Source of the DNA: Pseudomonas mediterranea CFBP 5447 | GTDB lineage: Bacteria; Pseudomonadota; Gammaproteobacteria; Pseudomonadales; Pseudomonadaceae | Assembly: GCF_000774145.1 (NCBI RefSeq) | Contig: NZ_KN322987.1 | Location: forward strand, 854,747 to 918,746 | Direction of reading: 5' to 3' | DNA length: 64,000 nt | Shown here: piece after piece, positions 10,201-20,500 of the stretch | How positions within the stretch are numbered: position 1 is the stretch's first letter | Layout of the letters: each line of letters begins with the position of its first letter | Notes under the pieces: model-generated | Told to the model about the DNA's origin: nothing | What the model saw: the letters and a program-made list of their open reading frames with translations, nothing else | The model's database searches: none | Program-made: the position numbers and the translations under genes

Positions 10201-13200
10201 CCCACCGACGACAGCGCCAGCCACGTCGCCCCGCGCAATGAAGTCGAGACCCTGCTGGCCGAGATCTGGCAGGACGTGCTCAAGCTGGAACGGGTTGGCG
10301 TACACGACAACTTCTTCGCCCTGGGCGGCGACTCGATCATCAACTTGCAGATCATCGCCCGCGCCAACCAGCAAGGGCTCAAGCTCACGCCTCGGCAGTT
10401 GTTCGAAAACCGCACCATCGCCGACATCGCCCGGGTGCTGGGCGCCGATGCCGGCCAGGGAGTGGCGGAAAACCTTGCCGATGGCTACGCGTTGCCACTG
10501 GGCGCCGGCCAATTGGCGCGGCTGCAACAGGGCCCGCTCGAGGCCACCTGGCGCTGCGTGGCGCTGTCCCAGGCCATCGACAGCACCCTGCTGGGCCAAG
10601 CGATCAGCGCCTTGCAACAACATCACCAGGCCTTGCGCCTGGCACTCAAAGCGTTGCCCGACGGGCAATGGCAGCAAAAGGTCCTGGGCGCGGCCAAGGC
10701 AGCGGTGATCGGCCACGAGAAACTGTCCGCGTGCGATCCGCTGCACTTGCAAGCCCTGGCCCAGGCCGGTGTCGACGCGCTTGAACTGGACGCCGGCCAG
10801 ACCCTGCACGCCTGCCTGTTGGAGGTAGACGGCAAGCCGTCGCTGTTGCTGGCCGCTCACCCGCTGTGCGTGGACGAAGCGTCCTGGTCGCTGCTGCTTG
10901 CCGACCTCAACCTGGCGCTGGCACAACTGACGTATCACCGGCCGGTCCGCTTGTCCTATGCCGGCGGCGATTTCAGCCAGTGGACGCGACACCAGCAGGC
11001 CCACGCACAAAGCGACGCCCTCGACGATGCCTGGGAACATTGGCTGCAATACGCCGGCACGGAGCCGCTGCAATTGCCGGGAAGCGAGCAACCCACCAGC
11101 GTGGTCGAACACGCCCTGCCCGCCAGCACCTCCAGCGAACTCAAACGCGTGGCGGAGGTGCTGCAGCTGGACTGGAACAGCCTGCTGGCCGCTGCCGTGG
11201 TCGAACAAGGCCGGGCGCTGTGCGGCGACGGCCTGATCGCGCTGAGCGTACAGGGCACCCGAGCCGCCACCGAACGCTTGCCGGTCGATGCGCCCATTGC
11301 CGTGGCCGACCTCGAACCGGCTCGCATCCTCGGTCCCCTGGATCTGGCCGTGGCGTACTTCCTCCAGACCGAAGGCGACAGCCTGCTGCAACGGGTGCAG
11401 GCCCTGGTTGCGCAAATGCGCGCCTACCCGCAACACGGCGTTGACTACGGCGCCCTGCGTTACCTGTCGGACAACACTTACCTGCAAGAGCCCCTGCGCG
11501 ACCTGCCAGCGGCAGCGGTCGCCATCCGCTGGCTGGGCAACCTCGACAGCCACCGCGAGGAGCACGGCATCCTCAGCGGGGTCGAAGCGGCAAACCCACT
11601 GGCGGCGTCTGCCTGCCCGCTGACACTCGATGCCTGGTGGCAGGACGATTGCCTGCACCTGCGTAGCCAGGGCGCCCTCGCCGCCAGCTGGGCGCCACGG
11701 CTCATGCAACGCTTGGTCGAACTCGCCGGGCTGCACACCGCCACTGACCTGCGCCCCGCCAGCCAGGCCTTCCCGCTGTGCCACAAGCAAGCGACAACCC
11801 TGTCGGCCGAGCCCCTGGACTGGCCGAACATCGAAGACGTCTACCCGTTGTCGTCGATGCAACAGGGCATGCTCTTGCACACCCTGCTGCAACCCCACAG
11901 CGGCATCTACCTGATGCAGCAACGCTACAGCTGGGACGGCGTGTTGCAGCGCCCGGCCATGGAAGCGGCCTGGCAGTTGTTCCTGCAACGGCACCCGATG
12001 ATGCGCACTGCGTTCTGGTGGCAGGAAGACCACGAGCCGCTGCAATGCGTATATCGACAAACCCATCGGGCCTTCGACTGGCAGGACCTGCGTCATCTCG
12101 ATGAAGAACAGCAGCGCCTGGCGATGGACCAGGCCCTGGAAGCGCAACGCCTGCAAGGCTTCGACATGGCCTGTGCGCCGTTGACCCATTTGCGGGTGTT
12201 CCAGCTCGATGAGCGCCGCTTCGCCGTGGTGCGCAGCTTCCACCATATCCTCACCGACGCCTGGTGCTTCGGCCTGTTGATGGAAGACCTGCTGGCGATC
12301 TACCAGGCCCTCGTCCGCCAGGAGCCCGTGGCCCGTCCGCGCCTGCGTTCGTTCCGCGGCTACATGAGCTGGCTGGAGCGCCATGACATGGCCGCCGCGC
12401 ACGCCTTCTGGCAGGCGGAAATGGCCGGTTTCAGCGAGCCGACGCCGCTGCACGTGGACAGCCCTGTAGCCCGTCCCGAGCAGGCGCCGGAGCAGGTCGG
12501 CGATTTCGACCAGACCCTGAGCATCGCCCAGACCCAGCGGTTGCAGCAGTTGTGCCAGCAATACCAATTGACCCCTAACACCTGGATCCAGGGTGCCTGG
12601 GCGCTGTTGCTGTCGCGCTACAGCGGAAACCGCGACGTGCTGTTCGGCGTCACCGTGGCCGGTCGCCCGACCGACCTGGCCGGCGTGGAAGAAATGGTCG
12701 GGCTGTTCATCAACAGCCTGCCGCTGCGGGTCGACGTCGACCCCGAAGCGCCGGTCGCCGACTGGCTGCAGGCACTGCTGTCGCACAACGCGCAATTGCG
12801 CGAGCACGAAAGCGCATCGCTGGTGGACATCCAGCGTTGCAGCGAGGTGCCCCGTGGCCAGCAGTTGTTCGACAGCCTGGTGGTGTTCGAAAACGCCCCG
12901 CTGGACATCAGCAGCGTGCAACTGGATGCCTTCAGCATCGACATCTACGAAGACCGGGTGCACACCAACTTCCCGATGACGGTGGTGCTCTACCCCGGCG
13001 ACCGCCTGGGCATTCGCCTGTCCTATGACAGCCAGCGCTTCAGCACCGACACCGTGCAGCGCATGCTCGGCCATCTGGTGCAACTGCTGTCGAGCATGCT
13101 CGACCAGCCGCAGGCGCCGCTGGGCAGCCTGCACATGCTCACCGAAGCGGAACGCCAGCAGTTGCAGATCGAGTGCAACCGCAGCGCGATGGACTTCCCG

Positions 13201-16200
13201 CTGGAACGCGGCTATGCGGCGCTGTTCGCCGATCAGGTGCAGCGCCGTGGGCAACACCTCGCCGCGGTCTGCCAGGGTCAATCGCTGACCTACGCCGAAC
13301 TGGACCGCCGCGCCAACGCCATCGCCCACGGGCTGCAAGCGTCCGGCGCCGGTCCGGAAACCCTGGTGGCGCTGTTTGCCGAGCGTGGCCTGGCCCTGCT
13401 GACGATGATGATCGCCACGCTCAAGGTCGGCGCCGCATTCCAGGCCCTGGACATCCAGCAACCGCCCGCCCGCCTGGCGGAACTGCTGAACCTCGGCGAA
13501 GCGCCGCTGCTGCTGGTCTGCGAGCAGGCGACAGCGACGCTGGACAACGTCCTGCCGCAGATGCGCCGGCAACCCACCTGCCTGATCGCCCAAGCGCTTT
13601 GGAAAGGCGGCGAACAAGCACCGGTTACGTATTCGCACAACCCTGACCAACTGGCCTACGTGATCTTCACCTCGGGCTCCACCGGCACGCCGAAAGGGGT
13701 CATGGTCGAACAACGAGGGATGCTCAACAACATGTTCGGCAAGGTGCCGAGCCTGGGGCTGGGTGAGCACGACCGGATTGCCCAGACGGCGTCCGCGGCG
13801 TTCGACATCAGCGTGTGGCAGTTCCTCGCCGCATCATTGTTCGGCGCCACCGTGCATATCCTTCCCGATGCCCAGGCCCACGACCCGGTGGCCCTGCTCG
13901 ACGCCGTCCAGGAACACGGGCTGACGCTGCTGGAAACCGTGCCGGCGCTGATCCGTGGCATGCTCCAGGAGAGTCAGGCACATCACGACCTGGCAAGCCT
14001 GCGCTGGTTGCTGCCCACCGGCGAAGCACTGCCGCCGGCCCTGGCCCGGGACTGGTTCGGGCGCTTCCCGGCCATCCCTTTGATGAACGCCTACGGCCCG
14101 GCGGAATGCTCGGACGACGTCGCCTTCCACCCCATCACCGAGGCGCCGACCGACGATTGCCTGCACATGCCCATCGGCAAGCCGACCGCCAACAACCAGG
14201 TGTTCGTGCTGGATTCGGAGCTGCGCATGGTGCCCCTCGGCGTTCCCGGTGAGTTGTGCATCGGCGGCGTCGGTGTGGGCCGCGGTTACCTGCGTGACCC
14301 GCAGCGCACCCAGGAAGCCTTTGTCCCGCACCCGTTCCAGGCGGACGCACGCTTGTACCGCAGCGGCGACATCGGCCGGATGCGCGCCGACGGCGTGATC
14401 GAGTACCTCGGCCGTCGCGACCAGCAAGTGAAGATCCGTGGTCACCGTATCGAACTGGGCGAGATCGAAAACCGCCTGATGCAGCACCCGGCAGTGGACA
14501 GCGCCGCCGTCCTGGCGCTGCCCGATGCCCGGGGTGCCTTGCAACTGGTCGCCTGGTACGTGCTCGACAGCGCTGCCGACCTGGGCGGCGAATCCGCGCA
14601 ACAGCTGCTGAGCGCTTACCTGGGCTCGCAACTGGCGAACTACATGGTCCCGGCCCGCTGGCTGGCCCTTGAACAATTGCCGTTGAACGCCAACGGCAAG
14701 GTCGACCGTCGTGCCCTCGCCGCCAAAGGCGTGCCTCAGACCGAGACCACCGATGAGCGGTGCGTGGCACCGCGCACCGCCACCGAGCAGGTCCTGGCGG
14801 AACTCTGGCAGGAGATCCTCGGCCTCGACAGCGTCGGCGTGCACGATGACTTCTTCGCCATCGGCGGCCACTCGCTGCTGGCTACCCAAGTGTTGTCGCG
14901 GATCCGTCGGCGCCTGAACGTCAGCCTGCCGCTGCGCACGCTGTTCGAACGCGGCACCCTGGAGCAACTGGCCGCAGCGGTCGACCGGCAGCGCGACACC
15001 CAGGTCGCGTCCGAGGGCGACAACGAAATCGCCCTGGCGCCACGTCACCAGCCGCTGCCGTTGTCCTACGCCCAGCAGCGCTTGTGGTTCCTCGATCGCT
15101 TCGAAGGCCCGAGCGCCGCCTATAACATGAGTACCGTGGTGAGGTTGCGCGGGGCGCTGGACATCCCGGCGTTGCAAGCAGCGTTGCAGGCTGTGCTGGA
15201 GCGTCATGAGTCGTTGCGCACCGCCTTCCACCTCAACGGCGACCAGCCCTGCCAGGTGATCAGCCCGGCACCGCGGGTCGACCTGACGCCGACCGAGCTG
15301 GATCAACTGGCCGGCGAGGCGCAGGCAGCCACCCTGCAACGCCTGATCGACGAGCAGGCCGGCACCCCGTTCGACTTGCAACAGGCGCCGATGCTGCGTG
15401 CCAACCTGCTGCGCCTGGGCACGGATGATCATGTGCTGCAATTGGTGCTGCATCACATCGCCACCGACGCCTGGTCCATGGGCGTCCTCGTCCAGGAGTT
15501 GATTATCGGCTATCAAGCCTACAAAGGCGGATCGACACCTGAGCTGCCGCTTTTGCCGATCCAGTACGCCGACTATGCCCACTGGCAACGCAGCGAAGCA
15601 CAGCAGCGTCTGCTGGCCCGGGCCATCGACTACTGGCGTCGGCAACTGGACGGCGCACCGACGCTGATCCCGCTGCCGCTGGATTACCCGCGTCCGGCGC
15701 GTCCGGACTATCAGGGCGCGGCGCTGGAACAACGCTTCACCCCAGCCCAGACCCAGGTGCTCAAGGCGTATGCGCAAGAGCACCGGGCGACGCTGTTCAT
15801 GGTCTTGCTCAATGCCTTCAACAGCCTGATGCAGCGCGCCACCGGGGCCAGCGATTTCATCGTCGGCACCGACCTGGCCAACCGCGAACACCCGGCCCTG
15901 GAACACCTGATCGGTTTCTTCGTCAACGTGCTGCCGATCCGCGCGCGCCTGACCGAAGGCGAGACCTTCGACGTTCGCCTGCAACGCTTGCGTGAAGATT
16001 GCCTGTCGGCCTTCCAGCATCAGCAAGTGCCGTTCGACAAGCTGGTGGAAGAGTTGCAACCGCCACGCACGCCGGGGGTGAACCCGTTGGTCCAGGTGCT
16101 GTTCGTCATGCAGAACACGCCGAGCGGCAACGCCAACCTGCCGGACCTTGCGGTGGAACACCTGGTATCGCGCCAGGAGAGCAGCAAGTTCGACTTGGCG

Positions 16201-17514
16201 GTATTTGTCGAGGAAGACGAAGAGCAAGGCCTGAACGTGCGCTGGGTGTACCGCACCAGCGTGTTGCAGGAAGCGACCGTCCAGCGTTTCGAGCAAGGCT
16301 TCGCAAGCCTGGTCGAGCAGATCGCCTCGGTCTCCGGACAGGCGCTGGACCAGTGGTCCTGGCGCCTCGTGGAAAGCCAGGGCAGTGTCCTGGCCGACGC
16401 GCCCGCCGACGACGCCACGGCCCGCAGTTCCCGCAAGCTTTCCAAGCTGAGCAAGCTCAAGCAGACCCGCGCCACCGCCGTCAGCCAGCTGGCCCACGAA
16501 CAGGTGCGCAGCCGCAGCCTCATCGCCGGGCAACCCCTGCCCCTGGTGATCGAGCCGTTGCTCGGCGACCTGGATCCGGTGCACTGGGCGCTGCAAGCCC
16601 GGGAATGGATCAACGAGCAATTGCGCACCCACGGCGGCCTGTTGTTCCGTGGTTTCAACTTGCCGGACGCCGCCGCGTTCGAACAGTTCGCCCAAGCCAT
16701 CGAACCGGACCTCTACGGGACCTACGGCGACCTGCCGAAGAACACCTCCGGAAAGAACATCTACCACTCCACGCCGTACCCGGAACAACACATGATTCTC
16801 TTCCACAACGAGAGCTCGCACCTGCCGCAGTGGCCGCGCAAGCAGTGGTTCTATTGCGAGACACCGTCCCCTGTGGGCGGCTGCACGCCCATCGTCGATT
16901 GCCGCCAGGTACTGGCGCGGTTGCCGGACGACATCGTCACCCGCCTGAAAACCCATGGCCTGCTCTACGTGCGCCACTTCACCGACAAGCTCGACGTGCG
17001 CTGGCAGGACTTCTTCAAGACCGAACAACGCGAGGAAGTCGAGCGCCAATGCCGGGCGTCGGGCATGCGCTGGGAATGGCTGGGGGCCGATAACCTGCGC
17101 ATTGCCCAGCACTGCCCGGCGATTGTCGAGCACCCCGAGACCGGCGAGCTGTCGTTCTTCAACCAGGTGCAACTGCACCACACCGCCTGCCTGGAGCCTG
17201 AAGTGCGCAGCAACCTGATCAATCTGTTCGGCCCGGAGCACCTGCCGCGCAACGTCTACTACGGCGATGGCAGCGTGATCGAAGATGCGGTGATGGAGGT
17301 GATCGGTGCGGCGTACGAAGATTGCGCGGTGCGGTTTACCTGGCAAAAGGGTGACATGGTGATGCTCGACAACATGCTGGTGGCCCACGCCCGGGACCCC
17401 TTTGAAGGCGAGCGCAAGATTTGCGTCGCCATGGGCCAGATGATGCGCCGCGAAGAGCTGACGGGGCATTTGCCTGAAGCACAGGCGTTGCCGGTGGCGG
17501 AGGTGCTGGCATGA
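7300..17514 (+). CDS. Siderophore NRPS, C-A(Asp)-T-X-C-A(Dab)-T-C with C-terminal aspartyl beta-hydroxylase
   Basis: A 3404-residue synthetase. Domains: DCL-type C (HHILMDGWS near 143); A (about 475-980) with code D-L-T-K-(V/F)-G-H-V-G, matching aspartate; T (near 1007); X, a degenerate E-like domain (about 1062-1480) where the catalytic histidine motif reads HPLCVDEASW; C (HHILTDA near 1647); A with code D-I-W-E-L-T-A-D-D, matching 2,4-diaminobutyrate; T (near 2520); C (HHIATDA near 2718); and a TauD/SyrP-like Fe(II)/2-oxoglutarate oxygenase (about 3077-3395) with HNE iron ligands near 3168, distal His in VAHARDPF and an Arg soon after. Siderophore NRPSs with this C-terminal oxygenase and an interface domain are known to make L-threo-beta-hydroxyaspartate, an iron ligand. 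ATG at 7300 is used; ATG 7315 (MNNIEDIYSL) is an alternative, and neither has a clear ribosome site. The gene overlaps the next by ATGA. Confidence 0.93.
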   Translation: MDQASMNNIEDIYSLSPTQHGLLFHSVFEPDSRVYYQQLSLEMNGPLQLNAFRGAWQALMQRHAVLRSAFLWEELDDAYQVVQQDVELPLTELDWQDRADPQAALEQLGLEQRAQPLELNESPLMRVCLVRLAPERWHLIWTFHHILMDGWSVGIAVQEWLALYYEQAHGRPAHLPPTRAYRDYIAWLAEQDMAATEGFWREQLQDLSEPTPLPNFAVREAAPAGAPFAERESRLDASETEQLSQFARSHDLTINTLIQGAWALLLGQHAGRDDVVYGVTVAGRPENLAAVDSTVGLFINTLPLRVQWADSPALVDWLQQLQHANSDLRHHAYLPLGKLKSMTRIAAEQALFDSILVFENFPVTDALNQDTGGLSFSAPASEQQADGITLTQGRNHFPLSLIVMPDKQLHYLISYDRSRFSDAEVAVLSAQLRAILLAMTAQAQCRVNELEWLSAEERQQLLVQGLGAQLPVPQDCLHQRFEQQVAAYPEQLAVRDRQVALTYRELDQQANRLSQYLRAQGIGHDSVVALALERSADFVVALLATLKAGAAYLPLDIKQPAGRLVDVLVDSRAALLIGASPSPLLKGLAEHTPALWLTEQAQAIATQPDTPPVVAHSPSDAAYVIYTSGSTGTPKGVVVEHRSIVDYLTAVQAVLNPPAAARYGLLSSIAADLGHTQLFGALCSGASLLLVDEDSGFSPLALAELFDQHPVDVLKITPSHLAGLLQALPDARLLPRTLLVFGGDALSPALLEQVNRLAPGLKVFNHYGPSEATVGAIATELPAGLRSIALGRPLPNRQLQVVGGNGRLAAIGVPGELLISGALARGYLHRDDLTAERFHVDANEQRWYRTGDRVRWQVDGQIAFLGRVDSQVKIRGNRLELGEVEAQIKRLSPLIEQALVRVVELDGSPRLVAWLVASQSISPAKLRNDLSARVPDYMVPAHFITLDELPLTRNGKVDVQRLPTPQKPTDDSASHVAPRNEVETLLAEIWQDVLKLERVGVHDNFFALGGDSIINLQIIARANQQGLKLTPRQLFENRTIADIARVLGADAGQGVAENLADGYALPLGAGQLARLQQGPLEATWRCVALSQAIDSTLLGQAISALQQHHQALRLALKALPDGQWQQKVLGAAKAAVIGHEKLSACDPLHLQALAQAGVDALELDAGQTLHACLLEVDGKPSLLLAAHPLCVDEASWSLLLADLNLALAQLTYHRPVRLSYAGGDFSQWTRHQQAHAQSDALDDAWEHWLQYAGTEPLQLPGSEQPTSVVEHALPASTSSELKRVAEVLQLDWNSLLAAAVVEQGRALCGDGLIALSVQGTRAATERLPVDAPIAVADLEPARILGPLDLAVAYFLQTEGDSLLQRVQALVAQMRAYPQHGVDYGALRYLSDNTYLQEPLRDLPAAAVAIRWLGNLDSHREEHGILSGVEAANPLAASACPLTLDAWWQDDCLHLRSQGALAASWAPRLMQRLVELAGLHTATDLRPASQAFPLCHKQATTLSAEPLDWPNIEDVYPLSSMQQGMLLHTLLQPHSGIYLMQQRYSWDGVLQRPAMEAAWQLFLQRHPMMRTAFWWQEDHEPLQCVYRQTHRAFDWQDLRHLDEEQQRLAMDQALEAQRLQGFDMACAPLTHLRVFQLDERRFAVVRSFHHILTDAWCFGLLMEDLLAIYQALVRQEPVARPRLRSFRGYMSWLERHDMAAAHAFWQAEMAGFSEPTPLHVDSPVARPEQAPEQVGDFDQTLSIAQTQRLQQLCQQYQLTPNTWIQGAWALLLSRYSGNRDVLFGVTVAGRPTDLAGVEEMVGLFINSLPLRVDVDPEAPVADWLQALLSHNAQLREHESASLVDIQRCSEVPRGQQLFDSLVVFENAPLDISSVQLDAFSIDIYEDRVHTNFPMTVVLYPGDRLGIRLSYDSQRFSTDTVQRMLGHLVQLLSSMLDQPQAPLGSLHMLTEAERQQLQIECNRSAMDFPLERGYAALFADQVQRRGQHLAAVCQGQSLTYAELDRRANAIAHGLQASGAGPETLVALFAERGLALLTMMIATLKVGAAFQALDIQQPPARLAELLNLGEAPLLLVCEQATATLDNVLPQMRRQPTCLIAQALWKGGEQAPVTYSHNPDQLAYVIFTSGSTGTPKGVMVEQRGMLNNMFGKVPSLGLGEHDRIAQTASAAFDISVWQFLAASLFGATVHILPDAQAHDPVALLDAVQEHGLTLLETVPALIRGMLQESQAHHDLASLRWLLPTGEALPPALARDWFGRFPAIPLMNAYGPAECSDDVAFHPITEAPTDDCLHMPIGKPTANNQVFVLDSELRMVPLGVPGELCIGGVGVGRGYLRDPQRTQEAFVPHPFQADARLYRSGDIGRMRADGVIEYLGRRDQQVKIRGHRIELGEIENRLMQHPAVDSAAVLALPDARGALQLVAWYVLDSAADLGGESAQQLLSAYLGSQLANYMVPARWLALEQLPLNANGKVDRRALAAKGVPQTETTDERCVAPRTATEQVLAELWQEILGLDSVGVHDDFFAIGGHSLLATQVLSRIRRRLNVSLPLRTLFERGTLEQLAAAVDRQRDTQVASEGDNEIALAPRHQPLPLSYAQQRLWFLDRFEGPSAAYNMSTVVRLRGALDIPALQAALQAVLERHESLRTAFHLNGDQPCQVISPAPRVDLTPTELDQLAGEAQAATLQRLIDEQAGTPFDLQQAPMLRANLLRLGTDDHVLQLVLHHIATDAWSMGVLVQELIIGYQAYKGGSTPELPLLPIQYADYAHWQRSEAQQRLLARAIDYWRRQLDGAPTLIPLPLDYPRPARPDYQGAALEQRFTPAQTQVLKAYAQEHRATLFMVLLNAFNSLMQRATGASDFIVGTDLANREHPALEHLIGFFVNVLPIRARLTEGETFDVRLQRLREDCLSAFQHQQVPFDKLVEELQPPRTPGVNPLVQVLFVMQNTPSGNANLPDLAVEHLVSRQESSKFDLAVFVEEDEEQGLNVRWVYRTSVLQEATVQRFEQGFASLVEQIASVSGQALDQWSWRLVESQGSVLADAPADDATARSSRKLSKLSKLKQTRATAVSQLAHEQVRSRSLIAGQPLPLVIEPLLGDLDPVHWALQAREWINEQLRTHGGLLFRGFNLPDAAAFEQFAQAIEPDLYGTYGDLPKNTSGKNIYHSTPYPEQHMILFHNESSHLPQWPRKQWFYCETPSPVGGCTPIVDCRQVLARLPDDIVTRLKTHGLLYVRHFTDKLDVRWQDFFKTEQREEVERQCRASGMRWEWLGADNLRIAQHCPAIVEHPETGELSFFNQVQLHHTACLEPEVRSNLINLFGPEHLPRNVYYGDGSVIEDAVMEVIGAAYEDCAVRFTWQKGDMVMLDNMLVAHARDPFEGERKICVAMGQMMRREELTGHLPEAQALPVAEVLA

Positions 17515-20500
17515 CCGCTTACGAAAAGCGTGAAGAAGCCTTCGCCCTCTCGCCACAGCAGCGCAGCCAGTGGCTGGGCGGGTTGCCGGCGGTGCGGCTG
17601 GAGCTGGAGATTCGCGGTGCGTTGGCGCTGGAGCGCCTGCAACAACGGCTCGCCGCGTTGAGCGCTTGCCACGAGGCCCTGCGCCTGCGGGTGCGGCCGG
17701 AGCCGGGATTGCTGACGCCGTTGCAAGTCATTGAGTCCACCACCAGCGCCGCCGATGGCATCGGCGTCGATGTGCAATCGGTGGATGCCGACCGGCACCG
17801 GGTCGTGCTGCAACTGCCCGCCCTCAGCGCGGACCGCGGAACCGTACTGCGCCTGGTGCAGGCGCTGGCGTCGGCGCAGGCACCGGCGTTCGACGAAGAG
17901 GCCATGACCTATACTCAGTACAGCGCCTGGTTGTACGAACTGCAGACCGACGAAGATGCCGAACATGGCCGGCGCTTCTGGGCAACCCAGGCGCTGGACG
18001 ATTCGGCCACCGGCGAATTGCTCTACCGCCAGGTACGCAATGATCGCGCCGATGCACCGGTGGTCACGCGCCTGGTCGTCAGCCCACAGTTGGGCATGGC
18101 CCTGGACAGTTTTTGCCAGCGTCGCGGGGCCTCCCCCGAGCAGGTGCTGATGACTGCCTGGGGCGTGCTGTTGCAGCGTTTGAGCAGCGGCGACAGCCCG
18201 GCGTTGACCCTGAACTGGGTCCACGACTGCCGCGACGACTACGAAGAACTCGCCGACTGCTGGGGCCTGTTCGCCAAGCCCCTGCCCTTGCGCTGGGAAC
18301 CGGCTCCCGAGCATTCCTTTGCCCAGGCGCTGGCGAACCTGCAAGCACTCTGCGAACACGCCACCGAATGGCAGGAGTATTGCGGCGTCGGCACTGCGCA
18401 AGCGATCGAGGCGGCCCATTACGGCTTCCAGTGGGGTGCGAACCTGCCTGGGCCGCTCGGCCTCCTGGGCAGCAGCGCATCGACGCTTACCGTGCTGGAC
18501 GTCCAAGCCATCCCGTCGGGCATGGAGCTGCTGCTGGTGGCCGAAACCCTCGGCGGCGGCTATCGCCTGAACCTGTCTCATCCGCCGAGCCGCTACAGCG
18601 AACAAGCCGCCACGACGCTGCTGGAACAATTGCAGTCGTTGCTGCTCGATGCCCTCGCCAACCCGGACAAACCGCTGTCGCAACTGTCGCTGCAGGCGCC
18701 GGGCTTCGCGGCGACGCTGGCAGCCGTGCAGGCACCGCTCGACGCGCCGCCGTTCACCAACGTGCCGGTGCGCTTCAGCGAATGTGCCGCGCAGTTCCCC
18801 ACGCACCTGGCCCTGCGTGACCACAACGGGCACTTGAGCTACGCCGAACTGGACGCACGCAGCAATCAACTGGCCCATTACCTGAAGACCCAGGGTGTCG
18901 GCCGCGAGGATCGCGTGGCGTTGTACCTGGATCGCTCGGTGCAGATGGTGCTGGCGATGCTGGGCGTGCTCAAGAGCGGTGCGGCATTCATCCCACTGGA
19001 TGCCCAACAGCCCGCGCAGCGTTCCCTGGCGATTCTGCAGCAGGCGCAACCGACCTTCGTCCTTAGCGGCGCGGCCGGCAGCGCACCCGCCCTGCCGTCC
19101 GTCGGCAGCCTCGACCTGCGCGATGAAGCCGCCTGGCAGCAAGGGCCGACCAGCGCACCGGACCTCGACATCCAACCCGAGGACGCGGCCTACGTGCTGT
19201 TCACCTCAGGCAGCACCGGCACGCCCAAGGGCGTCATCGTCGAACACCGGCAGCTTGGCAGCTACGTCGCCAGTGTCTCCCGGCGCCTGAAACTCGCAGC
19301 GGGCGAGCGCAGCGCGGTAGTCACCTCGCTGGCGGCCGACCTCGGCTACACCCTGCTGTTCCCGGCGCTGCTCAGCGGCGGCGAATTACACCTGCTGGAC
19401 AAGGAAACCGCCATGGACGCCCAGGCCTGGGCTGCTTGGCAGGCGCAATACCCGGTCGATCACCTGAAGATCGTGCCGTCGCTGCTCGACGCCTGGCTGA
19501 TCCATGCCCAAAGCGCTGCGGTGCTGCCGCGCAAACAACTGATTCTCGGCGGTGAAACCTGCTCGCGACGCCTGTTGCAGAGCATTCGCCAGCACGCACC
19601 GACGCTAATGATCTTCAACCATTACGGCCCCACCGAAACCACGGTCGGGGTGGTGATGCACGCAGTCGAGCCGGCGGTGGATTATCGTCGCCTGCCCCTC
19701 AGCGACCGTCTCGACGGCATGCGCCTGTACCTGCTCGACGACCAGCAGGCTCTGGCCGCCCCTGGCCAAAGCGCCGAGTTGTATATCGGCGGCCCGCAAC
19801 TGGCGCGCGGCTACCTGGACGCGCAACAGAGCGCTGACCGCTTTATCGAACTGGCCCAGCTGCCCGGCGAGCGCCTGTATCGCACCGGCGACATGGCCCG
19901 TTATCTTCATGACGGCAGCCTGGAAATCACCGGGCGTGCGGATCGCCAGGTAAAGATCCGCGGTTTCCGCGTGGAACTCGACGAGATCCAGGCGCAACTG
20001 ACCGGCCTGCCCGGTGTGGCCCAAGTCGCCGTGGAGTGCATCCCTCGGGGCGAACTCGGCCAGCAACTGTTCGCCTTCATAACCCTGGCGCCCGGGCATT
20101 CGACCAACGTCGCCCGGCTGCATGGCCAGGCCCAGGACTGCCTGCCGGACTACATGCTGCCGACCTTGCGGATTGTCGAGGCACTGCCGCTGATGGGTAA
20201 CGGCAAGCTCGACCGCAAGACGTTGCAGCAATGGGCGGACAAGGTGCTCGACACGGTCGGCAGCGCCCTGCCGCGCACCCCGCTGGAAGCCTTGCTCGCC
20301 GACGTCTGGGCGCAAGTGCTGGGCCTGGAGCGGGTGGGCATCGACGATGACTTCTTCGAACTGGGCGGCCATTCCCTGGCAGCGGTGACGCTTGCCAGTC
20401 GTCTGCAGACCGCGTTGTCGGCGCCGGTGACGGTCAATGCGGTGTTCAACGCCCCCAGCGTCTCGGCTTTTGCGGCGCTGGTGCAGGCCGAGCTCAAGCT

